DNA from: an uncultured Ruminiclostridium sp.
GTDB taxonomy: Bacteria > Bacillota > Clostridia > Oscillospirales > Ruminococcaceae
NCBI GenBank assembly: GCA_949878745.1
Contig: CATLBH010000013.1
Location: 1-59,547, forward strand
Direction of reading: 5' to 3'
DNA length: 59,547 nt
Position numbers and translations under genes: made by a program. Position 1 is the stretch's first letter; the number at the start of each line of letters is the position of its first letter. Of the stretch, positions 25,865 to 33,644 are shown piece by piece. A model generated the notes under the pieces. The model was not told the origin of the DNA. It did not search any database and saw only the letters and a program-made list of their open reading frames with translations.

Positions 25865-26041
25865 TCAAAATTTTATATAACCTGTTCCCTTTTCATATAG
25901 TGTCATTTTTACCGTTTTGGTTTGCCGATAGTGATATTTGAAAAAGTAAAGGCTTTTCGTGAGACTCTCAACGGTCAGTCTTTCATGTATTTTTTCCTCG
26001 ATTACCGCAAGGGAACGGAATACGGTATTCACATGGTTCAT
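25865..26041 (-). pseudogene. AraC-family regulator fragment
   Basis: A 58-codon ORF beginning MNHVNTVFRSLAVIEEKIHE and continuing RLTVESLTKSLYFFKYHYRQT. This matches the start of AraC-type helix-turn-helix domains (IEEHL..LTVEDLAKSVYFSKYHF..R), but it ends abruptly before the second HTH and has no ligand domain. It sits 16 bp upstream of the ABC exporter start and is probably a remnant of the former local regulator. It could still be translated as a short peptide. Confidence 0.55.
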
Positions 26042-26186
26042 TTTCGGTATTCCATCTTTTGCGTTTATAGCCGAAGATATATCGTGCCCAAAGCGTTGAT
26101 CGGCATATTTTTATTATAGTAATATTTTCGTTTTTGTCTTGACGAAAAATGCGGTAATAAGTTTTTCGGGAACCGCGGAAACGGTT

Positions 26187-26363
26187 TTATGAAAAAAGCC
26201 TTTCCCATTGCTCCGCAAACACAAGATACGCTTCGGAATAAAAGCTTCTGTCGGATCCGACGTTAGGATTGATGTTTCCGACATTTTTAAATAATAACAT
26301 AATATTAGACTTTTTTCCATTATTTTTTTGTGTCTTAAAGAACTTTTTTATAAATTCGGTCAT
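26187..26363 (-). CDS. Small basic protein of unknown function (58 aa)
   Basis: MTEFIKKFFKTQKNNGKKSN is the N-terminus; the end is AYLVFAEQWERLFS. The start at 26363 is supported by a near-perfect GGAGGAA site 7 nt upstream; an ATG at 26378 has none. It lies between the XRE regulator and the exporter pair on the same strand. I recognise no family; it could be a remnant, a leader or an exported peptide, but there is no double-Gly or signal-peptide pattern. Confidence 0.45.
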   Translation of the reverse strand: MTEFIKKFFKTQKNNGKKSNIMLLFKNVGNINPNVGSDRSFYSEAYLVFAEQWERLFS

Positions 26364-26439
26364 AATTTCTTCCTCCATAATGTCTTTTATTATATAGTGC
26401 GGTTCTTATGCTTTAAGTTGGCTTTTTTATAAATTTTTT

Positions 26440-27321
26440 TCATTTATCGGATAAATCATATGTGTTATGCTCAAAATATGGGTTATCGTTGTTTCTTCGG
26501 TTGCTTTGAAAATTAAAGCTTTGAGGCATATTGAGAAGATTATAGGAAAACGTAATAAAGGAAATAAAATTTATTCCCGCCTTGAAATGAAATATAAGCT
26601 CATCGCCTTTTCCCGTGTCCAAGGTGGCCTCGTCCACAAAGGAAAGCTCCTTCATTTCCCCAACTATCTCCTCGGCGTTCTTTTTGTCTATTTTCAGAGC
26701 GGTCATTACGGATTCGACGGTAAAATAAGCGTTCCTTTTTCTTCCCGTTAAAAAATACATTGCTCTGAGGGCATTTGGAATAGAAAGGAACCGATAAAGT
26801 CTTAAATACCTTTTATCATATCGAAGCAAATCGTCAAAACCGCCTTCGAATTCCGGCGTCACATAAAGATAATTAAGCTTTTTTCCCCATCTTATCTGAA
26901 TATATCCGTTATCGTCTTCAAATTGGCTGTAGGCCGGTGAATATGACTTGTTAAAGGGAATGTCGTCTTCGTCCCCCCACCCGTCAAGAGCGTAAAAATC
27001 ATTCATATCCATCATTCCGCATATTATCGCTCTTCCCATATTCATTATCTTTTTGTACTTTTCCTTTTCGGGCGTTTCTCTCACATAATCAACTATTCTT
27101 TTTTCCATCTCCACATTTTCCTTTTGATTTCCGAAAAGCTCGTCTATGGAAACCTCCAGATACTCGGCTATGGCGGGCAAAAGAGAAGCGTCGGGATAGC
27201 TGTTCATCTCCCATTTGGACACCGCCTGAGGCGAAACGCCCACCGCTTCGGCCAGCTGTTCCTGAGTAACGCCTTTGTTCTTTCTGAGATTTTTTAATGT
27301 GGTGTTAAATTCGTTTATCAT
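26440..27321 (-). CDS. XRE-family transcriptional regulator with C-terminal winged-helix-like domain
   Basis: Residues 7-62 are a Cro/CI-type helix-turn-helix (LRKNKGVTQEQLAEAVGVSP..AVSKWEMN..PDASLLPAIAEYLEVSIDELFG). The remaining 230 residues hold a middle domain (GRAIICGMMDMNDFYALDGW) and a winged-helix-like section (YFTVESVMTALKIDKKNAEE). 293 aa. It is upstream of the ABC exporter pair on the same strand, the usual placement for a local repressor. The promoter at 27374-27402 carries repeated TCAACCG boxes, suggesting autoregulation (inference). Confidence 0.87.
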   Translation of the reverse strand: MINEFNTTLKNLRKNKGVTQEQLAEAVGVSPQAVSKWEMNSYPDASLLPAIAEYLEVSIDELFGNQKENVEMEKRIVDYVRETPEKEKYKKIMNMGRAIICGMMDMNDFYALDGWGDEDDIPFNKSYSPAYSQFEDDNGYIQIRWGKKLNYLYVTPEFEGGFDDLLRYDKRYLRLYRFLSIPNALRAMYFLTGRKRNAYFTVESVMTALKIDKKNAEEIVGEMKELSFVDEATLDTGKGDELIFHFKAGINFISFITFSYNLLNMPQSFNFQSNRRNNDNPYFEHNTYDLSDK

Positions 27322-27373
27322 AATGACAGCGTCCTTTCTTTTTATAGCTGCGTAATTCCCCTTTTCGCTTTAA

Positions 27374-27466
27374 AGTATAACACAAGCGTCGGTTGAGCGC
27401 AAGCGATTTTCGGTTGACAAATTCAACGGTAGGTTGAAGAAACAGAGTAAATAAAATATCGGTTGA
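27374..27466 (-). promoter_or_regulatory. Promoter and iterated operator boxes of the XRE regulator
   Basis: Minus-strand promoter TTGCGC (27397-27402), 17-nt spacer, TATACT (27374-27379). Direct repeats of TCAACCG (plus strand CGGTTGA) lie at 27390-27396 in the spacer, 27411-27417, a variant at 27431-27437, and 27460-27466, spaced 21, 20 and 29 bp, about two or three helical turns. They look like operator sites for a regulator bound on one DNA face. Confidence 0.6.
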
Positions 27467-27522
27467 GACAAAACGTTAAATTCAAAATAAGATTGAAAAA
27501 ACGAAGAAAAATTCCTTCGAGC

Positions 27523-27553
27523 ACAAAAAAAGCCGCAAATTTAATGCGGCTTA
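27523..27553 (-). terminator. Terminator of the AAG glycosylase gene
   Basis: On the minus strand AGCCGCATTAAATTTGCGGCT is followed by TTTTTT, 11 bp beyond the stop codon. Confidence 0.85.
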
Positions 27554-27563
27554 TATTACAATT

Positions 27564-28085
27564 TCATATATTCGCAATAAAACGCCACGGCTTTCCCGCC
27601 CATTCCTCTCCCGCATAATCTATCCCCACTCTCGGCGCGGTCGAAATTTCAAAGCTTTTTCCGTCGTCCTCTATCCATATTTCTTCGTTATCGCATATGG
27701 AGAGGCCGTTAAAACGCTTGTCCACTCCGATGGCCTTGGTCAGCTTCGCGGGACCGCTGAGCTTTCCCTCTCCCGCTCTCAGCAAAACGCCTTCCGGGCG
27801 GCCTTCCTCTCCGGTTATTATATTCATCAGCCAATGCATACCGTAGCAAAGATATACGTAAATGACTCCGGCTTTCCCGTACAAAAGCTCTGTGCGGGGA
27901 GTTCTGCCCTTTGAAGCGTGACAGGCCTTGTCCTCTTCCCCGCCGTAGGCCTCGGTTTCGGCTATTCTTACACGTATAATCTCCCTGTCGGGCATTTTTC
28001 GCGCGATTATCTTACCCGCCAGCTCCTTTGCAACCGTCAGCCTGTCCCTATGAAAAAAATCGTAGTCAAGCCTTTTCATCGGCAC
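27564..28085 (-). CDS. 3-methyladenine DNA glycosylase (AAG/Mpg type)
   Basis: Base-excision repair enzyme that removes alkylated purines. 173 aa with family motifs: VRIAETEAYGGEEDKACHAS (catalytic Glu after the ETEAY turn), GRTPRTELLYGKAGVIYVYL, YGMHWLMNIITGEEGRPEGVL, and GPAKLTKAIGVDKRFNG. It is 18 bp downstream of the GGDEF gene, so they may share a transcript; it ends in a strong terminator. Confidence 0.93.
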   Translation of the reverse strand: MPMKRLDYDFFHRDRLTVAKELAGKIIARKMPDREIIRVRIAETEAYGGEEDKACHASKGRTPRTELLYGKAGVIYVYLCYGMHWLMNIITGEEGRPEGVLLRAGEGKLSGPAKLTKAIGVDKRFNGLSICDNEEIWIEDDGKSFEISTAPRVGIDYAGEEWAGKPWRFIANI

Positions 28086-28103
28086 CTCCCGGTTTGTTTT
28101 ATT

Positions 28104-29303
28104 CTAATTTGCCCTGAACACGTTCCCCATATACCCTACGCAGTTTCTTCCTCCGTTTTTGGCAAGGGCAAGGCTGTCCTCCGCTTCCTTAAGCATAGAC
28201 GAATAATCGCTTAGATCTCCTTCCACAATGGAGGAAACGCCTATGGAGACTGTAACCTTTTTCCCGTCCTCAAAGGGCAGCGCCATTCTCTCCACGCTTT
28301 TTCTTATCTGTTCCGCAAAATAGATAAGGTCGTACTCGTTAATATCCTGTAGGATTATAACAAATTCGTCGCCGCCATACCTGGAAATGATATCCGTTTT
28401 CGACTTGGCGACTATTCTGACGCAGTTGCAGATATTGTAAAGACACTCGTCGCTTTCCTTGTCCGTATAGATGTGATTATACCGCCGAAAATCATCTATA
28501 TCGAAAAAAACGGCGGCAATATTTTCGGCTTCGCCTTTTTCTCTTATTTCGTCAAGGCGGTTTATAAGACCCTTTTTATTGAGAAGTCCGGTGGAAGCGT
28601 CCTTTTCGTTTATTTGCCTGCACCGTTCATTGGCGGTGTTCAGCTGTCGGCCGCAGATAAAAAGACAACAAAAGGAGCTGTAAACCAGCGAAGAGATTAT
28701 AATATAAGCAAAGGTCAGAGCGGCGGAAATAACATATACCTCGGCACTCGCTCCGAAAACTGCCCCCAAAGCCAAAACAGCCGCAAGATAGGGGACGGCA
28801 AGCCACAGCGCCCTTTTAACCTCAAACAGCGGGAAAACCGTCATTAAAGCCAGATAAAAAGATATGCGAAAAGCAAACACATTCACCGAAAAATCGGCGG
28901 CGGAAAGCATCAGAGAGCCTAAGGAAAACAGCGCCCAATAAACAAAAACGAGCCTTTCCGACCTTTTGATCTCGGCTCTTTTTTTCTTCAGCTCACGGTA
29001 AAGGAGAACGGCGCAGCAAAAGCCGCCTACCGCCGTCAAAAGCAAACCGATAAGAGAGAAAACCGACTCTCTTACCGTGCTCTTACTGATATTTAAAAGG
29101 ATTATAACGGAAAAAACAACCGAAATAAGGGCGGCGGGGACGGAGAAAACCACCGTTCTTCTGCCGTTGACCTCGCAGAGCCTTTGCCTTAAAAGGCTTT
29201 TGGAAATGGGATCCTCCGCTTCAAGCTCTCTTATCCTTTCGCCGCTTAAATGCCCTGAATAATCGGTCACAACGCTTTTAAACAAATTCAATTTTTTTGA
29301 CAA
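28104..29303 (-). CDS. Membrane GGDEF diguanylate cyclase
   Basis: Makes cyclic di-GMP from GTP. Residues about 45-215 form roughly six membrane helices of a simple sensor without a known domain; 235-395 is a GGDEF domain with an intact SRYGGDEFVIIL active site and the DASTGLLNKKGL start motif. 399 aa. No inhibitory RxxD site is obvious before the GGDEF loop. Together with the HD-GYP protein at 8818 it indicates a c-di-GMP circuit. The gene lies between rnfB (upstream) and the AAG glycosylase. Confidence 0.9.
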   Translation of the reverse strand: MSKKLNLFKSVVTDYSGHLSGERIRELEAEDPISKSLLRQRLCEVNGRRTVVFSVPAALISVVFSVIILLNISKSTVRESVFSLIGLLLTAVGGFCCAVLLYRELKKKRAEIKRSERLVFVYWALFSLGSLMLSAADFSVNVFAFRISFYLALMTVFPLFEVKRALWLAVPYLAAVLALGAVFGASAEVYVISAALTFAYIIISSLVYSSFCCLFICGRQLNTANERCRQINEKDASTGLLNKKGLINRLDEIREKGEAENIAAVFFDIDDFRRYNHIYTDKESDECLYNICNCVRIVAKSKTDIISRYGGDEFVIILQDINEYDLIYFAEQIRKSVERMALPFEDGKKVTVSIGVSSIVEGDLSDYSSMLKEAEDSLALAKNGGRNCVGYMGNVFRAN

Positions 29304-29321
29304 TCGTGCCCCTCCGTCATA

Positions 29322-30128
29322 TCAGGCCTGTGCGGCGCACTTTTCCAGAATTTCTATACATTTTACGGGACAAGCCTGAGCGCAGAGGCCGCAGGAAACG
29401 CACTTTCCGTAATCTATCTCCGCATGATTGGCGTTAATGGCTATAGCTCCCTCGGGGCACTTCTTCACGCAGATACCGCAGGCGATACAGCCGTTTTTGC
29501 ATACGGTTCGGGTGATTTTTCCCGCGTCCTGTGAGGAGCATCTGACGGCGGCCGTGGAATACTTCTTTTTAAAGGAAATAAGATGATTGGGACAAGCTTT
29601 GATGCACTTGCCGCAAGCGATGCACATAGCGGGGTTTATTACCGCCACTCCGTCCTTTATGCTTATGCCGCCGCTGTCGCAGACGTTTACGCAGTCGCCG
29701 AAGCCGATACAACCGAAGGAACAGCTTCCCTTTCCGTTATAAAACTTTTCGGCGGCGGCGCAGCTTTTGGTGCCTATATACTTATATTTGTCCTCTGTGG
29801 CGGTATTGCAGCCGTTGCAGTGAACATAAGCCACTACCGGCTCGGTCTCTTCAACCGCCACGCCCAGAATAGCGCTGATTTTTTTGTTTACCTCAAGTCC
29901 GCCGGGAGAACACATATTGGGTTTGGCCTTTCCCTTGGCTATGGCTTCGGCGTAGGCATCGCAGCCCGCGAAGCCGCAGCCGCCGCAGTTTGCCCCCGGC
30001 AAAGCCTCGGTTATCTTTTCCACGGTTTCGTCCGTTTTCACGAAAAAAAGCTTTCCCGCAAGGGTGAGCAAAGCGCCGGATACCGCCCCTATTACAAGAA
30101 AAAACGCTATTCTTAATGCAAATTCCAT
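29322..30128 (-). CDS. rnfB: Rnf electron transport complex subunit RnfB
   Basis: Entry module that accepts electrons from reduced ferredoxin in the Na+/H+-pumping ferredoxin:NAD+ oxidoreductase. An N-terminal membrane anchor (ALRIAFFLVIGAVSGALLTL) is followed by the Fe-S motif GANCGGCGFAGCDAYAEAI, a Cys-rich middle (VHCNGCNTA, CSFGCIGFGDCVNVC) and ferredoxin-like [4Fe-4S] motifs CIACGKCIKACP, CIACGICVKKCP and CVSCGLCAQACP. 268 aa. Last gene of rnfCDGEAB. Confidence 0.95.
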   Translation of the reverse strand: MEFALRIAFFLVIGAVSGALLTLAGKLFFVKTDETVEKITEALPGANCGGCGFAGCDAYAEAIAKGKAKPNMCSPGGLEVNKKISAILGVAVEETEPVVAYVHCNGCNTATEDKYKYIGTKSCAAAEKFYNGKGSCSFGCIGFGDCVNVCDSGGISIKDGVAVINPAMCIACGKCIKACPNHLISFKKKYSTAAVRCSSQDAGKITRTVCKNGCIACGICVKKCPEGAIAINANHAEIDYGKCVSCGLCAQACPVKCIEILEKCAAQA

Positions 30129-30163
30129 TTTACAGCAATTCCTTTCTCATTACCCGACCGAAA

Positions 30164-30766
30164 TCAGGCACCGAAAATATTATCCACAATACCGCCGAAG
30201 CCGATAAAGGCCAGCGATACGATTGAAGCCGCGATAAGGGTTATGGGGGTTCCCTGCATAGCCTTGGGCACGTTGCATCTTTCTATTCTTCCGCGAACCC
30301 CCGAAAAGATAAGCATAACCAAAAGGAAGCCCAGACCCGCGCCTAAGGCGTTTATCAGCGACTCGCCGAAGTTGTAGCCGTTGTCGATATTGAGAATGGT
30401 AACGCCCAGTACGGCGCAGTTTGTGGTGATAAGGGGAAGGTACACGCCCAAAGCTTTATAGAGAGGGGGCATATACTTTTTCATCGCCATTTCCACTAGC
30501 TGAACCAGCAAAGCTATTACAAGTATAAAGGCAACCGTCTGCATATACTCGATTTTCAGGGGCACCAGTACGCCGTGATAGATTGGATATGTGGCGGCGG
30601 TGGCGAAAACCATTACGAAGGTAACGGCGATCCCCATTCCCAGAGAGCTGCTTGCCTTTTTTGAAACGCCCAAAAAAGGGCAGATACCCAGAAACTTGCT
30701 CAAAACAAAGTTTTCGGTGAGAATTCCCGTTAAGAGAATTACGGCTATATTTTTGAAGATTTCCAT
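30164..30766 (-). CDS. rnfA: Rnf complex subunit RnfA
   Basis: Integral membrane subunit with about six helices and an Fe-S-binding Cys in the first helix region (ENFVLSKFLGICPFLGVS). 200 aa, matches family length. Paralogous to RnfE, with which it forms the membrane core. A 612-bp repeat-filled gap separates it from rnfE, where the two normally abut. Confidence 0.95.
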   Translation of the reverse strand: MEIFKNIAVILLTGILTENFVLSKFLGICPFLGVSKKASSSLGMGIAVTFVMVFATAATYPIYHGVLVPLKIEYMQTVAFILVIALLVQLVEMAMKKYMPPLYKALGVYLPLITTNCAVLGVTILNIDNGYNFGESLINALGAGLGFLLVMLIFSGVRGRIERCNVPKAMQGTPITLIAASIVSLAFIGFGGIVDNIFGA

Positions 30767-30784
30767 TTGAAGTAACTGATCCTT

Positions 30785-31135
30785 TCATAATGAAATTGTT
30801 GCGTCAGTTTCGGTTTTCTTTTTTGGGGGCATTTTCGCGGGTTTTAACCGCATGCCTGTTTCTTTAACCGATCCGTCGTTATCCGTAACAATGATCTGTC
30901 GGGCAAATATCGGCGGCGCGGCGGCGAAAACGGAACGGGTCAAAAAGCGCCTCTCAAAAACCCTCCGAAAAAACGAAGGAATTCCGCCTCCGCGCCTCAT
31001 CCGCAAAAACCGTCCCTACACCCGTTACCGCCCCACCGCAACGGCCGCGGCCCCGCTTTCCCTTCGGGAAATCGGAACGCTCCGCAAGCTCCGCTTATGC
31101 TCGCTCCGCTCGCGGCCGCGGCGCGTCTTCCTTCG
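30785..31135 (-). repeat. GC-rich dispersed repeat family 3 (copy X) inside the rnf operon
   Basis: Very GC-rich DNA (GCGGAGCG-like runs, GGCCGCGGCC) between rnfE and rnfA. Read leftward it shares the order GCGG-TTGGGC-GTTA-GGGTGTAGG-GCAGTTTT with the sequence at 43900-44250. A 73-codon ORF at 30785-31006 has biased composition and no recognisable family; I do not treat it as a gene. Confidence 0.5.
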
Positions 31136-31288
31136 AAACAAGAGCGTAAAGACAGTAAAGAATAATTTACAATCCGACTAAAAAACAAGCTTTTTCCTTA
31201 ACGGAATCGGCGGCTTCCTCCGATTCCTTGCGGACGGCTGCCCTATAGATACATAAATTGATTTATAATATGAGTAATTTTATCTCAA

Positions 31289-31359
31289 CCCTCTGCATCT
31301 GGGCTTTGCCCCAAACCCCGTTTCCTTTTTGGAGCCCAAAAAGGGAGCGGAAAAAGCGC
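31289..31359 (+). repeat. Dispersed repeat family 4 (copy 1)
   Basis: CCCTCTGCATCTGGGCTTTG followed by CCGTTTCCTTTTTGGAGCCC and AAAAAGGGAGCGGAAAAA; homologous to 40599-40678. It ends 20 bp before the rnfE stop codon (31379-31381). Confidence 0.6.
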
Positions 31360-31378
31360 CCCGCGGCTTCGCCGCTTT

Positions 31379-32074
31379 TTATTTTTCGGCCTTCGCCGTT
31401 TCCTCCAAAACGCTTTCGCTCTCGGCAAACTTACAGCTTCCCCTATTGGGACAGCCCGTACAGCTTATATCCTTCGGCTTTCTCTTACTGATCTTCCCCA
31501 CGATCGCAATAATCACCCCCAGCGAGAAAAATCCCCCCGCCGGAAGAATGAAGATGGTCATCGGCTCGATAAAATCCGGCAGCAGCTTTATCCCGAACCA
31601 AGATCCGGAACCCAGTATCTCTCTGAAGGACCCCACCGTCAGCAGCGACAAGGTGAATCCGATTCCCATTCCCAATCCGTCCAGCACCGAAGGGAGCACC
31701 CTGTTCTTACAGGCGAACATCTCCGCTCTTCCCAGAATGATACAGTTTACGGTGATAAGGCTGAGGAAAAGCCCCAGAGCGTCGTAAAGCGACGGTATGT
31801 ATTTTTGAAGCAGCATTCCCACCAAAGTTACAAATCCCGAAATAATTACGATAAAACTCGGGAGTCTCACCTGAGAAGGTATTACCCTTTTTAAAAGCGA
31901 AATAACCAGGTTGGAGCAAACCAGAACAAACGTGGTGGCAAGCCCCATTCCCAGCCCGTTTTCCGCCATTGTGGTGACCGCCAGAGTGGGACACATTCCC
32001 AAAAGCATTACAAGGTTCGGGTTTTCCTTCAGTATGCCCTTTGTAAATTCTTTAACATAACTCATATTTACCAA
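31379..32074 (-). CDS. rnfE: Rnf complex subunit RnfE
   Basis: Membrane subunit paralogous to RnfA; six helices, Cys in the first helix region (NPNLVMLLGMCPTLAVTT). At 231 aa it has a soluble C-terminal tail with a C-x2-C-x5-C pattern (SCTGCPNRGSCKF) not present in the Vibrio protein. Its start lies 62 bp after rnfG. Confidence 0.95.
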   Translation of the reverse strand: MVNMSYVKEFTKGILKENPNLVMLLGMCPTLAVTTMAENGLGMGLATTFVLVCSNLVISLLKRVIPSQVRLPSFIVIISGFVTLVGMLLQKYIPSLYDALGLFLSLITVNCIILGRAEMFACKNRVLPSVLDGLGMGIGFTLSLLTVGSFREILGSGSWFGIKLLPDFIEPMTIFILPAGGFFSLGVIIAIVGKISKRKPKDISCTGCPNRGSCKFAESESVLEETAKAEK

Positions 32075-32136
32075 TATTCCTTCCGAAAGAGGTTTTTTAG
32101 AATTTCAGCAAGGTAAAGCGCGGTATTACAGTAATA

Positions 32137-32694
32137 TCATACGCCCAAAGTCGAATATACCTCAAGGGCGATATTCACCGCTTCGGTCACTCCCTTTGAG
32201 GAACGGGTCGCTCCCGTCACCGCCTGTATCTCGTTATCGGCGGAGGGGGCTGTTTTCACCGCGGTAAGCTTTTCGCTTTTCCCACCGTACTGCTCCAAAA
32301 AGCCTTTATCCTGCACCTTTGTGCCCAGTCCCGGCGTTTCGCTTAAGGAAACCACGCTGACCGCCTTAACGCTTCCGTCCCCGTTCATCGCCACAAGCAT
32401 ATCGAGGCCGCCCTTGGCGTAGCCGTTTGTGATTATTTCAAAGGCGACGGTTCCGTCGGATTTCTTTATCATTTTTTCCACGTTGTCGGGCTTAGAAACG
32501 GCGTAGCCCTCCGACTGCCAGTCGGTGACTATTCTGAAATCCCCTTCGCCCATGGTCTCGATACAGGCGTTCATCAGCTTGTCGGTGATTACCCCCGAGG
32601 TGTCCACATAGGTAAAGGTGTGCGTTACGGTAAGCAGAAGCGCCGTCAAAGTGGTTATACAGGTGAGTACGATGGTTGGCTTGAATTTGCTCAT
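32137..32694 (-). CDS. rnfG: Rnf complex subunit RnfG (covalent FMN)
   Basis: Extracytoplasmic flavoprotein with one N-terminal membrane helix (FKPTIVLTCITTLTALLLTV) and an FMN-binding domain whose AVTGATRSSKG motif carries the Thr esterified to FMN by ApbE (ApbE not in window). 185 aa. Overlaps rnfD by 4 bp. Confidence 0.95.
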   Translation of the reverse strand: MSKFKPTIVLTCITTLTALLLTVTHTFTYVDTSGVITDKLMNACIETMGEGDFRIVTDWQSEGYAVSKPDNVEKMIKKSDGTVAFEIITNGYAKGGLDMLVAMNGDGSVKAVSVVSLSETPGLGTKVQDKGFLEQYGGKSEKLTAVKTAPSADNEIQAVTGATRSSKGVTEAVNIALEVYSTLGV

Positions 32695-33620
32695 GACTTT
32701 TTCGCCTCCTTTTTAGCGCCGAAGGGATGGGAAACGGTAAGCTTATCTATGTACGGCGTAATTATATTCATTATAAGTATGGAGTAGGAAACGCCTTCGG
32801 GCATTGAGCCGAAGTTTCGTATAACGAAGGTAAGCAGTCCGCAGCCCACGGCGAATATCAGCTTTCCGTTGGTTCTTATGGGCGTGGTTGCGTAATCTGT
32901 GGCCATAAAGAACGCCCCCAGCACAAGCCCGCCGGACAGAACCTGACCTGTCACGTCACCGCCGGTGAGCCAGGTGAGCAGCGCCACTGTGCCTATATAG
33001 GCTATGGGCGTCACCGGTGTGATTATTCTCGTGCAGATTAAATAAATTCCCCCCAAAATCAGCGCCGCGTTACAGCATTCGCCGATACATCCCGATTTGG
33101 CGAAAAACAGGTCGAAAAGCTCGGGCGTTTCCTCGGAAACAAGAGGAGTGGCGGCGGAAACCGCGTCGGCGGACATGGCGTAATAAAAAGGCTTTACCCA
33201 GGTGGTCATATAAGAGGAGAAGGAGAGCATAAGAACTATTCTGGCGGTAATGGCGGGGTTTGCGAAATTCTGTCCGATTCCGCCGAACAGCTGTTTTACC
33301 GCGACTATCGCCACAACGCTTCCTATGACCGCCATATAAAAGGGCAGCGTGGGGGGGAGGTTAAAGGCGAGGAGAATACCCGTAACCACCGCCGAAAGGT
33401 CGTTTATCGTCCTGGGTCTTTTGGTGATTTTTTCAAACACAAGCTCCAAGAGCACGCAGCAGGCTGAACATATCACCACCATCAACAGCGCCCTCAGTCC
33501 GTATATGTAAGTGGAGGCTATAACGGAAGGAAAAAGAGCGATGATTACGTGAAGCATTACCTTTTGGGTGGTGATTTTGCTTTTTATGTGCGGCGCGGGC
33601 TCAACAAGATAATTTGTCAT
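32691..33620 (-). CDS. rnfD: Rnf complex subunit RnfD (covalent FMN)
   Basis: Membrane subunit of about 8-10 helices, 309 aa. The flavinylation site is the ADAVSAATPL loop near residue 150 (Thr). It shares the NqrB/RnfD fold, e.g. FGGIGQNFANPAITARIVLM. Between rnfC (24 bp upstream) and rnfG. Confidence 0.95.
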   Translation of the reverse strand: MTNYLVEPAPHIKSKITTQKVMLHVIIALFPSVIASTYIYGLRALLMVVICSACCVLLELVFEKITKRPRTINDLSAVVTGILLAFNLPPTLPFYMAVIGSVVAIVAVKQLFGGIGQNFANPAITARIVLMLSFSSYMTTWVKPFYYAMSADAVSAATPLVSEETPELFDLFFAKSGCIGECCNAALILGGIYLICTRIITPVTPIAYIGTVALLTWLTGGDVTGQVLSGGLVLGAFFMATDYATTPIRTNGKLIFAVGCGLLTFVIRNFGSMPEGVSYSILIMNIITPYIDKLTVSHPFGAKKEAKKS

Positions 33621-33644
33621 ATTTTAAACTGATCCTTTCAAAAA

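Noticed and set aside
30785-31006. 73-codon ORF between rnfE and rnfA as a gene
   Set aside because: It lies wholly in a GC-rich repeat, has biased composition and no homologous protein motif.
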